Part shown: positions 48,601-59,348 of the stretch, piece by piece | Layout of the letters: every line of letters begins with the position of its first letter | How positions within the stretch are numbered: the stretch's first letter is position 1 | Assembly: GCA_030998225.1 (NCBI GenBank) | Contig: JAPYXD010000555.1 | Span: 6,696,001 to 6,760,000, forward strand | Source: Diplolepis rosae | Lineage: Eukaryota; Arthropoda; Insecta; Hymenoptera; Diplolepididae | DNA length: 64,000 nt | Direction of reading: 5' to 3' | Made by a program: the position numbers and the translations under genes | Notes under the pieces: generated by a model | Told to the model about the DNA's origin: nothing | The model's database searches: none | The model's input: only the letters and a program-made list of their open reading frames with translations

Positions 48601-49524
48601 ACATAAAAATGCCGGAGGCACATAAATGTTTATATTTAACAATAAAAGGACGAATAAAAACTAAATCCACTAATAAAAAAAGAAACACGTAATATATTCT
48701 TGAATAATTAACAAAATAACATATAGTAGCGGATCTTACGGAAATAATTCATTGAAAGAGATCGAGACCGCGCTCTTTAACACAGTCTGCCTCGATGTTA
48801 TCTTTAGCTTTTCGTCTGCCATTTAGTACATAGCTTCGTTAATAGTTTAGTAATTATTAACAATAATTTTTTTTAACAAACTTAACGCCGCTTTGTTGCG
48901 GTCTGCCGGTCCTTTCTCTTCCACGAAATCGTCTGCCAATAATTTTCCGCTTTTCGCAGCAACAAAGACTTAACATTACCATCATTTTAATCCTTGAGTA
49001 TTATCATTTTTTTCCTTGTAAAATTTGTCATTTTTGATAGTCTGGTCACTCAGTGTTCGGGATCGCTAATGAAACCCCTCTAGCTATAATTATTTAATGA
49101 TCCTTATACTTTGCATTTTTATTTAGCCAGCTCTCCGTCTAAAAAAGCAATAGTGCTGATGAAAGGTGCTCAAGCTTACGAATCCTTCGCCGCTAATTGG
49201 AATCTGTTGAAATATCCATTTAACCATGTTACAATTATTTTAAGGTTAGGAATCGTTTGACATTTTTTACGAACGCGTTAAATCTTTTCATAACTTAAAT
49301 TCAGATTCAAGATGGAACAAAGTCTTTCCATATGGAATGAAATTTGGCATTCAGATTTGTTTTAAATCTTTCGTTTCAGAAATTATTTTTAATCATTCAA
49401 AAGCAATATACGTATATGGATACATATCCTATCATTATAATTATTACTTTAGAAAATTTCACTTACGTATTGCGTTCGATATGGTGATAAAGGCGTAGAT
49501 CAGAACGCCAATGATTTTGTACAT
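42646..49524 (-). CDS. Secreted trypsin-fold serine protease homologue (pseudoprotease)
   Basis: Minus-strand exons in order: 49467-49524, 46450-46648, 45618-45801, 43687-43795, 42864-43045, 42646-42753. Phases agree and the 840 bases give 279 residues plus stop. Exon 1 is a signal peptide (MYKIIGVLIYAFITISNA). Chymotrypsin landmarks follow: HLCLANMITPDRGVTATKC where the family has V-L-T-A-A-H-C, so His57 is Lys; CDDISMIE retains Asp102; LIGWNVV; and DDIGGPVF in place of G-D-S-G-G-P, so Ser195 is Ile and the oxyanion Gly193 is Asp. LVGILTS follows. No R-IVGG activation site, and the cysteines around 168-182 and 191-220 are absent. The intact frame over six exons argues for a working non-catalytic protein. 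Such homologues occur in insect haemolymph and parasitoid venom; the role here is unknown. Introns hold a mariner, a tRNA-like sequence and repeats. Confidence 0.85.
43083..43290. repeat. Small inverted-repeat element in the protease-homologue intron
   Basis: The left arm has AATCAACTGGACCACGT and AGTATGTACGGTT and the right arm carries their near complements (ACGTGGACTGGTTGAT). About 208 bp. Related pieces lie near 14935-14970 and 37835-37860. Confidence 0.55.
44230..45433 (-). mobile_element. Mariner element, near full length, decayed
   Basis: 1204 bp with inverted ends TTAGGTGTACAACTTTGCTT and its complement; TA at 44228-44229 and 45434-45435. Encodes a decayed minus-strand transposase. 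Lies in the third intron of the protease-homologue gene, in the gene's own orientation. Confidence 0.85.
44300..45260 (-). pseudogene. Mariner transposase pseudogene
   Basis: Starts at 45260 (SVFDPNSLNLREVLIFCF, then SERTCREWFQRYKS, the helix-turn-helix domain). The frame is broken near 45090. The catalytic core is visible at 44678-45013 (IVIGDEKWVHYNNPEHRK) and again in other frames near 44480-44500 (SNYHLFRS). At least two frameshifts. Confidence 0.8.
45851..46218. repeat. Pair of identical 35-bp direct repeats flanking the tRNA-like segment
   Basis: The same 35 bases, TATAATTTTTGAAGAAATTT onward to AAAAAAGGA, occur at 45851-45885 and 46184-46218. They bracket about 300 bp that includes the tRNA-like sequence. 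This could be a long target-site duplication or a local duplication. Confidence 0.7.
45892..45964 (-). tRNA. tRNA-like sequence, anticodon GGC (Ala-like), probable pseudo-tRNA or SINE head
   Basis: 73 bases on the minus strand fold as a cloverleaf: 5 of 7 acceptor pairs, D stem GCTC/GAGC, anticodon stem TTCGA/TCGAA with loop CCGGCAA, T stem CTGGG/CCCAG with loop CTCGATA. Internal A- and B-box-like sequences are present. A TTTTTT Pol III stop lies ten bases downstream (45877-45882). Against a working tRNA: base 33 is C instead of U, two acceptor mismatches, and GGC is not the usual eukaryotic Ala anticodon. It lies in an intron of the protease-homologue gene. Confidence 0.5.
46865..47030 (-). 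mobile_element. Truncated 3' end of the mariner family seen at 25252-26194
   Basis: Reverse-oriented match to about 26010-26180: CATAACAATTTTATC, then the transposase C terminus and TGAGTGAAATTCGACATCGG. The outer TIR tip and all upstream sequence are missing. Confidence 0.75.
47280..47470. repeat. Cluster of GC-rich micro-palindromes
   Basis: A run of short hairpins of the type GCGCTTCGCGC and variants (GCGCGCTTCGCGCGC, AGCTCGCTTCGCTCGC, GCGCCTAGGGCGCG, GCGCTGCGCGC), about ten in 190 bp, in otherwise AT-rich DNA. The same motif heads several repeat D copies (for example near 47668). Confidence 0.75.
47487..48470. repeat. Uninterrupted J-D repeat composite
   Basis: J (47487-47627) leads into D (47628-48470). 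Core motifs TATCTCACAT and relatives begin at 47821, 47967, 48122 and 48276, spacings of 146, 155 and 154. This is the reference copy for the interrupted ones elsewhere. Confidence 0.72.
48471..49460. other. First intron of the protease-homologue gene, possible inverted-repeat element
   Basis: Segments at 48580-48617 (AGAGCTGGCTACATAAAAAT) and 49112-49150 (ATTTTTATTTAGCCAGCTCT) are inverted copies, suggesting an element of about 570 bp. No gene is supported in it. Confidence 0.4.
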
Positions 49525-50853
49525 TGCCACGTTTTTGAATTAGAACTGATTAGCGTCACCACTGATTCGTGTATGTAGAATGTGCCACACTTTGTAGCTT
49601 TCAATATTTGCCCTTCCATAATTTCCTTACTATGTGTCAGAAGAACTTTTTTGTAACTTTGTGTATAATTATATCTTTTATATTTTCATAATTCTGTTTA
49701 TGTAAGTGTATATTGTACTAAATGAATCATTGTGAATCGTTAATTAAGAGATATAGATAATGAAAATAAATAATCCAACTGCTTTCAAGAATAACGATAT
49801 CATCACTAATATTATTGTTTAACATCCCAGATAACATTCATGCGTCTAATTGAAAAGCACAGAAACTTTATACTCTGCGGACGCATCGTGCATGCATATA
49901 TACATGTGACTCAGGAGCTGCAGTTTTTAAAAAATTTTCAAAGTCCCACTTACACGTCGTGATTCTCAAATGCGGAGCACGTCTTGATTGTGTAAATGCG
50001 ATTTAAAATATTTGCAACTTAACATTAGCACCTATTGAATAAAATACCATAGTGTTACTGTTAATTGAATAAACGTTAACCACAAAATGCATTCCTTTAT
50101 ATTTCAAAAGTTAAACATTGAATTGTAGTACTTCGATGCGCAGATTACAACTTTATTTTGATAAAATCAATTCGCAGCCTTATTTTATTATAAGCTTTGT
50201 TATTAATTTTTTACTGTATCGACATTTATCCGCGTGCGCAATTTATAATTACTTATTTCGATATTTCAAAATAACCGCGCAATCAACGCGTGCGCGTGAT
50301 GATGTGCGCATAGATGAATAAACAAACGCAGCTCCATAACCTTATTTAAAGTGCTAAAGAATTGACACATGCATGTGAATTTGTGTGAAATAAAAAATCG
50401 TAAAAAACAAGCTATACAAGCATTAATATATTCATTAAATATTCGAAGATTGAATGTAAAAGGGCGATTCACTTCCATGGGGGAAAATATTATCGAAAGC
50501 AGTCTACGTATTTTTAGGATTTATGAATCGATTCCTAAGCCCGTACCACTTTATGTTTTTCAGATTTATATGTCATAAAAATTGAGACGAATGCGGGACA
50601 ACAAATTGGAACCTTCAAATATATAGTAACAGTACTATTCTCATTTGTAATTGTACCCTTTATTGAAAATCCTCTAAAATATATTTCAGATAATTTTCGA
50701 ATAGCCCCAACTTTTTTCATTTGAACTCACTGATTTCCATTAAAATTGATTGTCCCAGCGAAACCAGTTTATCGATTTAACGTCGTCCCTTTTTGAAAGC
50801 AGCCATCAATTCAATGATGGAAAAAGGTGAAAGTGCCCCCGTTTCGATTATGC
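49525..50853. other. Upstream region of the protease-homologue gene
   Basis: Expected to hold its promoter (minus strand). Several short ORFs lack any recognisable domain. No core promoter stands out. Confidence 0.3.
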
Positions 50854-50855
50854 TA

Positions 50856-51786
50856 CACAGTGTGTCCCAAAAATAACCGAACTTTTTATATATAGAATAA
50901 GATACATATTATATTATCTTTGAAAGTTATTATTTATTCAAAATAGGTTCCATTAGACTCAATACAACGTTTGGAACGATCAACCAGCACAGTCATAGAT
51001 TTTTTTATGTCATTTATAGGAATGTTTTTCAGGACCTCGGTTACGGCTGCTTAAATGGCTGAGATATCATCATAAAATGCTCCTTTCATCTTGGTTTTCA
51101 ATTTTGGAAATAGAAAATAGTCACATGGTGATAGATCAGGCGAATACGGAGTGTGGTTGATGAGAGAAATCCGTTTTTTCATCAAAAATTTGTTCACTTT
51201 TTTGGTCTTGTGAGGTGGTGCATTTAACTGATGTGGAACAAAACGTGCACATACCTTTCTTTTACCCAAATCTTCAGTTAAAATTCTTCAAATAGTGTTT
51301 TAAATCGTATTTAATTCCTCAGCCAACATTCTCGTAGTAAAATTTGCATCGATATCAATTATTTCACGGACTTTTTCCACCAATTCAGCACGATTACTAA
51401 CTTCTGGACGACCTGGCCTTAGGTCGTCATTTAAATCCTCACGACCATTTTTAAATCGTGTAAACGACGTATAAACTTGAGTACGACTCATAAAATCATC
51501 ACCATAAACTTTTTTCATCAATTCGTATGTCTCAGCGAATTTTTTTTCAAGTTTAACACAAAATTTTATATTTGCTCTTTGTTCCATTTTTGTTTTGTAA
51601 CATTAGCACACTTTTTCTTTTATTGAAATGGCTGTAACTTTCGCAATCTGCCATCCGATTCACATGAATTTAGGTGTGTTTGAAAGAGGATGAATGTATC
51701 TTTTTAATGCTGCAAATTTTTAATAGATGGCGCCGCATGTTGTATGATTTAAATATAAAGTTCGGTTATTTTTGGGATACACTGTG
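50856..51786 (-). mobile_element. Mariner-like element, internally deleted
   Basis: 931 bp with inverted ends CACAGTGTGTCCCAAAAATA and its near complement, TA at 50854-50855 and 51787-51788. The encoded transposase lacks its middle. Confidence 0.85.
51000..51587 (-). pseudogene. Mariner transposase, deletion derivative
   Basis: From 51587: MEQRANIKFCVKLEKKF and DDFMSRTQVYTSFTRFKNGR (helix-turn-helix region), broken by a stop at 51300. It continues in pieces as GKRKVCARFVPHQL fused to NAPPHKTKKVNKFL, where the first two catalytic Asp regions are lost at the junction, then TPYSPDLSPCDYFLFPKLK. Non-functional. Confidence 0.82.
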
Positions 51787-52306
51787 TATGTCCAACCCTT
51801 CAGCATTACTCTTAAACCGTTTACAAATTTCGAAATGGTACCGAACTGAGGATATGTAAACGTTGAACAACCGAACTTCATTTCGATTTTGAGTCGACCT
51901 CATTTACAATTTTTTCTCAATTCCAAATTCTTACAGCTACATTGTCTCGAATAGAAGAAATGAGATTTTTTAGAAAAATTTTACGATTTTGTGATGAAAA
52001 AACATTTTTAATCATATAATTAAAAATTTCTGGGGACTCAAATAATTGAATTACGTAAATTCTGTCATTTATTTTTTATTGAATAAATTATATTTATTGA
52101 ATTCCATTGAATCGACTAAATTAAGATAGATAATTTACAGGAACTAGTTTGCAATCAAAATTTTTTAAATCCAAAGAAAAATATTGATATTTTTGTACAA
52201 ATAACAATATTCATTCATGTCACAAGTAAAAAATGTTTGTGAAAGATTAAGATCTCAGTGTATGAATTAAAAGTGCGTTCAAATACAAAAAGTGTAAAAA
52301 AGAACT

Positions 52307-52399
52307 ATGTCGTGCAAATTCAAGAATTGCACGAGAAAATATGGTGTCATGAAAGGAATGTCATTTCATTGTTTCCCAGTCCATGATAAAAATTTGTAG
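52307..52399 (+). pseudogene. N-terminal THAP zinc-finger fragment
   Basis: Thirty residues: MSCKFKNCTRKYG, then SFHCFPVHDKNL and a TAG stop. The spacing of two Cys followed by FH-x-FP is the start of a THAP domain, seen in P-element-like transposases and in host DNA-binding proteins. The stop falls where the family usually has Trp, so TGG to TAG is likely. No downstream half was found. Confidence 0.5.
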
Positions 52400-52869
52400 G
52401 AATTTTTTATGATTAAATATTTATCCATTTTATATTTTGTTCAAAATTCGCATTTTTGAAAATTATATATTTAAACAAATTTCGAAATTGACAAAAGTGT
52501 ATTTGTTTTCGAAAGGATGCGCCTGAGAGAAAATTGTTGAGGAAGAGATTTATTGTGTTTGCCTAGCACAACTCAGCAGAAAACAAAATGACAATAATTT
52601 GTTTTAATTTTAATTTCTCTGAGAATTGTAAATTTCTTTAAAAAAGCAATTATTATTTTATCCCTATAGAGAATAATATTTACTTTGTAACCGTATTGTA
52701 TAAACGAAAATTATATTGTATGAATATTAAACTTTCAAAATATCATCATGGATAATTTATTTACTTTTTCTATGTGTTCATTATTGTAATTAAGCTAATG
52801 AAAGAATATTGTAAACAATTTGTCAATAAATATGTAATAAATTTCAAAAAAAAAATTGGTCATTTCAAT

Positions 52870-53050
52870 ATATGGTTCTTTTATATATATTTAATATTTA
52901 TATATATTCTCTTATATATTATAATATAAAATTTATAATATAAAATATTATATATATATATTGTTTTATATATTATATTATAAAATTTATAATAAAATAT
53001 ATTTTATATATATTCTTTTATGTATTATTTTATATATATATTTTATAAAT
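52870..53050. repeat. AT-rich low-complexity tract
   Basis: Long runs of TATA/ATAT and repeated TTTATATATATT-like text over about 180 bases. Confidence 0.8.
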
Positions 53051-53359
53051 ATATATCCGATCTTAGGAAAAGACTAGTAAAGACCGAAGTAGAAGGAAAA
53101 CAGGAAAAAAGCTATGTTGTAAAGTTCTGTCGACAAGCTAGGGTTAAATTGACGAGGACTACCTGACCCATCATGATTACAGCAGACTCACCAACGCAAG
53201 TTTAGGCCTTACTCCTACAACTCACTTCTTATCCGTAAGATTTTGGCGACTTTCGAATGTCTCAATCCCCGTGTTAGGTTATGGAACTTTACCTACCCCT
53301 GGCGAATTTCCCCGCAAGGTTTGAAACATTCATTCGCCCTCGATGTCTCCTCTATACCT

Positions 53360-53574
53360 ATCTTCACTCAACGATAGAAGAGCTGAAAAGCAACATTCGA
53401 GCCGAAATGGCAGCTTTATCGCCCGAGATGCTGGTAAATGTGATGGAAATCACCAAAAAACGAGCTCGCTATTGTATTAGCAATAATAAATAATTTGAAA
53501 TCTATTGAGAATTGCCAAAAGTTATTCAATCTTTCCATTGACCCAATTCAGATGGCGCACCCTGTACTTTTTAG
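53360..53574 (+). pseudogene. C-terminal remnant of a Tc1/mariner-type transposase
   Basis: The frame ending at 53493 reads STIEELKSNIRAEMAALSP, then VNVMEITKKRARYC, typical of the last residues of such transposases. The sequence then reaches an end-like CAGATGGCGCACCCTG followed by TA near 53570. Upstream parts are not recognisable. Repeat D starts immediately after. Confidence 0.6.
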
Positions 53575-54010
53575 ATATCACAATACATCATGTCAGAAAA
53601 CGTCCTAATGAGAATTTCTAGACCTCATTTAGGCAAATAATTTTCCATTCTAACTTTTTTTTCGTATATGACATATTTTGTTTTAAAAATGTAATTTTTT
53701 AATTTTAATAGCATTTTCTGTAATTAAGACTAAAAATATACATTTTATCAGAAACTGTGTCAAACAAATTTTGTAGATCTTGTTGAAGCAGACAACTTCA
53801 TATTTATACATTTTTTTCATATTTCACACATTCCAGTTTAAAAACTTGAATTATGGATTTTCAATAGTATTTTATTAAATTATGAAGAAATATATACATT
53901 TTATAAGGAAATGTTGCAATTCCAATTTTTTAGATCTTTTCGTAAGTCAACAATTTTTCAGCATAAAGTTTTTTCGTATCTTCTATAGTTTAACTGGAAA
54001 ATGGAATTTT
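53575..54010. repeat. Repeat D, 5'-truncated copy
   Basis: Begins inside the family at CATCATGTCAGAAAACGTCC-like text and carries the later periodic units, with an uninterrupted version of the site where the 38602 element inserted. Confidence 0.65.
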
Positions 54011-54126
54011 GATATTTTTACTTTAAATTCATACAATCATTATCAGCACTGAGGAACACTTATGTCCTTGTCTATAAGATACGTGCTCACGCAAATAAAC
54101 GTTGCCTATTTTACTTCTAATTATAT

Positions 54127-55424
54127 AGGGAAGAAGCGGCGCAATTGGCGCACCTAATAGAAAGTGCGAGTTTAAAAAGAAAGTATATGACTAAAAATTA
54201 TGAAAAAATATTTATTTAATAGCTGGATATCTTTTCTATACTCTCCAATGGATAAAGATTGCATTGAAAATTATTAAAGCAGGTTTTTATTCAGATTTCC
54301 GAAGGACTGCACCTGCGTCAATTTACCCGCCATGTCGGATAAATTGACGCACTAATATTATAATCTTCTCTTGCCACGTATTAGTTATATTTTCATAGAT
54401 TTAGAATTACATTTCAGTAGCAAAGGTTGATGAAAAGAGGTAGTTATAATTTGAAACTAAATTTGAGATAGTATATCAAAATATGTGAAGTTTTTTATAC
54501 CTTTATTCACATAAACCAGCCAAAGTTAAAATATATTTTATATTTGTATAATAAAATACTGGCAATTGTGGATATTTAAGTGAATATTCAGATTGAAATC
54601 ATTTTTATAGAGAATTATTTGAATTTGTAATCAGAAGTATATACAATTATTAACTTTAGAAGACTTATAAATAATAGAAACAATCAATCAACAATACAAA
54701 TTTTTTACTTACATTGCTTTCACATCTTAAAATCGAGAAAACTTTCAAAACACTGTCAGACTGCAAATTAATTATTAAAAATCGCTTTTAAAATGCCTTA
54801 ATACCTCAAACTGAAAAAAAAATTTAACCACTGATTGTTCAAATGAATGTCACAAAAAATCTTAAGAAAAAGATTAGCAGAAAAGTCCAGCAGCATTCAA
54901 ATGTATATATCTATATATTAATAATTGTGTACTTACTATCTTCTTTATATTTTCAATCATAATCATCCGAGCACTTGACTTCAGTCACCGGTTTCCAGAA
55001 ACACAACACGTGTGCCAACTTCGCCTCTGATTTGAATCTCGTATGCGCCAATTTTGCCGCAAGTGTATCGTTCATTAATTAAATACTTTTTACGTAAAAT
55101 GCTTATTTTTTCATACAAATATTCTATCCTAATCGTAAGATTAAATATCAAAGATTATAAAATCGTTGCATTAATCTAATTCACCTTGAATTACTATTAT
55201 TTAACGATTTAACTCAATGGCTTCGAACATAACCATTATGCCAAAAAACGATTAATCGCAATAAAACTGTATTAAGAAATTAGATTTTTTAAATGTTTTC
55301 TATCAAATACATATCATACAAGAATGTACACGATAGAACTATTTTTATTTTTTGTTATGTTATCATTTTCTGAAAAATAGGGTGCGCCAATTTAGACGAC
55401 GCGCCAATTTCGCCGCTTCTCCCC
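54127..55424. mobile_element. Element F, copy 1 (1.3 kb, TIR-bounded)
   Basis: Ends GGGAAGAAGCGGCGCAATTG and inverted CAATTTCGCCGCTTCTCCCC. Motifs of the type GCGCCAATTT recur inside, on both strands. No transposase ORF was found, so non-autonomous. Confidence 0.65.
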
Positions 55425-55429
55425 TCCCG

Positions 55430-57280
55430 TGCAGAAATCGCCCGATTTGTCCTCATTTAAGGTAGGGCTACGGTTAGGCCCTCGCTAGAAAAAGTAGACT
55501 AGGAAGTTCTAGGCGGGCCCCGGCGAGGCGTTGATAAGGTTCACCCTGTTTGGTTTCTAGAAAAACTAGTTCCTTCTAGTCGGGCCCTATTTTTGGATTT
55601 TAGTCAGGCCCTAGGTAGTTCCTTATTTTAATAAAAAGTTTAGATATTCTTTGCTGCGCATGCTCATGCAAAAGGCCTTTACATACACGGAGAAAAATAG
55701 TTAAAGTAATTTTACTCAACTTCCGATCAAATTTGGGACATAAGGACAAGTTAGAAGTTATTTAGTATCACTGTATTTATTTGTGATTTATTAAATGTTC
55801 GAAAATTAATCAAAGTTGAGTAAAATTCGGAAGTGTAGGGTGAAGTATGAAAGCGTGCATTAAAAATTTTTAAATATATATATTATTTCTCGTAGTATAA
55901 CTATAAAAAACCAATCTTTTATTAAATCACAAAAATAGTAGAGCTTTACGTTCATTCTACTCTACGCTTCAATCGAGAGTTGAGTAAACCGTGAATCGCA
56001 AGATTTATTCCAACAGCTACATGTCTATTCACGTAGGAACGAATGAAAGTAATCTGCGCCTTGGGCACACATGAAAAATTTTTAATTTCAAAAACTTAAA
56101 TTCTTAAAATTAAATTGATCTTATGAAAATTTAAACAAAAAAAAATCGATAAGTGTATTACATAAAATATGAAATATCACATAAATTACTCAGGCAGAAT
56201 AATAATTTGGAATTCGCAAATGTAAAATCCATATTTTGAAAATATAAAACACAGAAAATAAAAGAACCTTCTTTTAAATGTTTTTATACAAGATACTTCT
56301 TAATAATAATGCAATTTTTTAATGTACATTTGAAAATTTAGTTTCACTAAACTTCATACGTCGTTATAATAAAAATGTATACTAAATGTAATTTAATAAT
56401 TATATTATATATATCAATAATCATAGTTATAATAATTGTGTAATTATATTAATTTTTAAAAATATTTTATTAATCATTTATGAAAAAAGTTGATTTATTT
56501 TTACTTGAGTAAGGCTAAAAAATTTTATTGACGGCACTTACTCTCACAAGCTCTGAATAACTCATGCAGTCACTATATAAGAAAGTTCCAAATTTTATAT
56601 CTCAGCATTGTAAGCGAGCGTGTGCGTGATTCGACGAAAGCGTATTGTACTATATATAAGTGTTGTTATTAGGTTTATATATGTAAGGTTATATGTTTAA
56701 GTGTATTTGTAATTTGAAATATGATTGGCTACGTCCGTAATGGTGTGAATGTATTTGTAAGTTGTTTATGTATATACCGGATGACTATTGGCAGTCTCGA
56801 GGTAAGTATTTTTTTATGTGAGAGAACCATACCATTGCCAGTTCAAATAATACGCCCGATGCTCATTTTACCCAACTACGGTTTGAAGCACCTCAAGCGT
56901 CGGTGATATACTTATACATTTCATGTTAACCCACTGACGCATGTTGGTGCCCTGTCGTCGATAACGTTTTACTTAACTCCTTACTATTCCCTATGTAACG
57001 CTTATTGTTATTCACTTTGGGTGAATTAGGTATATATCAAATTGATTTTACCCGACTAGGATTTAATAGATGTTCAAATGTCCTTATGTCCCAAGTTTAA
57101 TCGACAGAGTTGAGTAAAATTACTTCAACTATTTTTCTCCGTGTAGCTGGGGCCCCATTGTACGGTTAGGCAATAGATATCTATTCTAATCAGGGCCCGA
57201 CTAGATTTCTTAAATAGGGCCTGCTTAAAACAGCGTTACAGAAGTAGATGGGGCCTGAATACTTTTCCCAACTAGATATT
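55430..57280. repeat. GGCCC-rich repeat H, split by element G
   Basis: The flanks 55430-55680 and 57146-57280 share GGGCCCGACTAGA-like and CTAGGCCCT-like motifs in both orientations. They appear to be the two halves of one element interrupted by 55686-57143. Confidence 0.4.
55686..57143. mobile_element. Element G, 1.46-kb TIR element with TA duplication
   Basis: Ends CACGGAGAAAAATAGTTAAA and its complement, continuing through GTAATTTTACTCAACT; TA at 55684-55685 and 57144-57145. Interior AT-rich, with the motifs GGGACATAAGGACA and TGTCCTTATGTCCC also inverted. No recognisable transposase. Confidence 0.72.
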
Positions 57281-57284
57281 AGTA

Positions 57285-57500
57285 AATTTAAGAAACAATT
57301 TCTTAATTTTCATTTACAAGGTGTTGAATATTCTGTTACTTGTATCTGGAAATTCTTAAACGTTTTGGGTAACTGGAGTTTTATGTATTTACATGTAACT
57401 GAAAATTTTGTTACAGTTTAGTAATTTTATGATAAATTTTATAAAAATTCAGTACATTTTTGTCAATTTTGAGATACCTTTACTTAAAAACATCATAAAC
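57285..57500. repeat. Repeat I, copy 2
   Basis: Matches 35740-36060: GTGTTGAATATTCTGTTACT, TTGTATCTGGAA, AACTGGAGTTTTATG. Confidence 0.5.
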
Positions 57501-58304
57501 GTCGTCCGAATTCAGCGCACGAATTTTAGAGGCAAAATTTCGTGTGAATGCGTTAACGTGAATATATTTCAGTGACAACCAATTGATATTAATTGGTTAG
57601 AGTTCGAGTCAAACTTTTATTCGCCCGAATTTCTCGGCGTGAATTTTATCAAAGATAGATCTACTCATCTGAATTCGGAAAAGTGTAAGACACTCTGGAA
57701 TTCGCCCTCATTGATGACGAAAATTTTCATCAACTGTTAGTTTATTCATTCCAGTTCATGATATAAAAAACTTGACCCTAATGCATTCAAATTCGTAAAG
57801 CGAGTTCTATTGACCCAATGCGCCCCGATTCGTTACAACGAATTAGAAAGCAAGATTCGAAAAGCAGATTCGCCTGAATTCCCTTCAATTAGTTTTTTTG
57901 CATTTTATGCATATTTATCCATGTGAAGAGAATCCGAATAACGGACTTTTAGAGCAAAAATAATCAGGCTCTGTCTTGAATGAAAATCAAAAATTCAAAT
58001 TGGTAAATTCATTTGAAATATTGTATAGGACGTAAAAATTGTTCTTTATTCACTTTTGATGCACGATAAATCGAAATTACTCCATTTAAACTTATAAGAT
58101 TTAAAACATTTTCTCTACTTTTTGCTTGAAAATATTGAGACAAAAGTTAAAAGAGTATCTATTCTATGTAAATTTTTAAAAATGATTAGATATGTAAATT
58201 TTTTTCCTATTGTGTTGAGTTTCTTACAAGCTTCAAAGCACAGTGTAAAAACTATTGCGAATTCAACAACAAGTATTACTTAAAAGTTTATTCAATTTGT
58301 TCAA
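57501..58304. other. Intergenic stretch, nothing recognised
   Basis: No supported gene. GAATTCG-like motifs recur at 57500-57900. Confidence 0.3.
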
Positions 58305-58365
58305 ATGTCAGCTACAGCTGTTGGCTTTTTTATTATACTGATCTTTTCGTTCGAAAATATTAGTG
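58305..58365 (+). CDS. Candidate signal-peptide first exon, rest of gene not seen
   Basis: MSATAVGFFIILIFSFENIS followed by one base and a good donor GTGAGT. Length (61 bases), hydrophobic core and phase-1 ending are like exon 1 of the protease homologue at 49467-49524, but it lies on the opposite strand. No matching downstream exon was found before the LINE at 60752, so the gene may continue beyond the window or be dead. Confidence 0.35.
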
Positions 58366-59348
58366 GTGAGTATATATTTTGAGTTTTATATTCTTACAAA
58401 ATTAGTTTCTAAACTTTTCATTATAATTTCGGAAATGTGATCCCCGATGTAACATATGCCACGCGGACAAAAATTATTCCTAAAAATTGCTTGAATAGTT
58501 CATTTTTTTTTAATACAAGGTTAATAATTTTAAAACGTGTTACAATTTTTTGAAAAAAGAGGTCATTTGTTTAAAAAAGGATGTCATATTATTCATATGT
58601 GATGAGAATATAAAAATCTTCCTAATAGATATCAATTTTTACAAATTCTTTCCCATAAGATGTAATTTAATTATAGTCTATTTTGACGTAAGATCATTTT
58701 TTTCTGTACAAAATAATTTTGTCAAAAATCGAGGGATATAATAAAACACAATAAAAAACGTCTGTCTAATCCATTTTAGTCAAATTTTCGAAAAAAAATG
58801 TACAATTAACTATAAACAGCAATCAATTTTCCAGTTTTATTATATGTCAAAATATTGTTTTGTGAAAGTTGAACAAAAACTAAGAATACAGACTTTCCTA
58901 TTGTATTCTATGATAATTTCGGAATTTTCATAAAAATATTCTGTTCATAAAAAGTTATCATACAAGGATAAATTCAATTATATGTTTGGTCACGTCGTTT
59001 GGTTGATCCATGCTTCTAGTGTGAAAAATAATTTTTTGTTTATTCCAAAAGAAGTAAAGTGTATATTTCTGAAATGAAGATTTTAGTCATGAATTTCGTC
59101 AATTTCGTGTAGATAGATTTTATTATACTGCAACTCATATGACAAAATAAGAAGCCTGCTTGCAGATACATTTCCACATTTTGCAATGTATATTGCGTCA
59201 CAGTGTTCACAATTCAGAATTTACTGTTTATAATCTACCACAGGACGTAACTTTTAACAGGCTTAGATTATTCATTATTAATTCGTTTCTACGTACAATA
59301 ATATACACGGTGACCCATTTTAATCTGTAATCCCAAATATCTTCTAAA
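58366..59348. other. Stretch after the candidate exon, nothing recognised
   Basis: Short AT-rich ORFs only. Confidence 0.3.
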
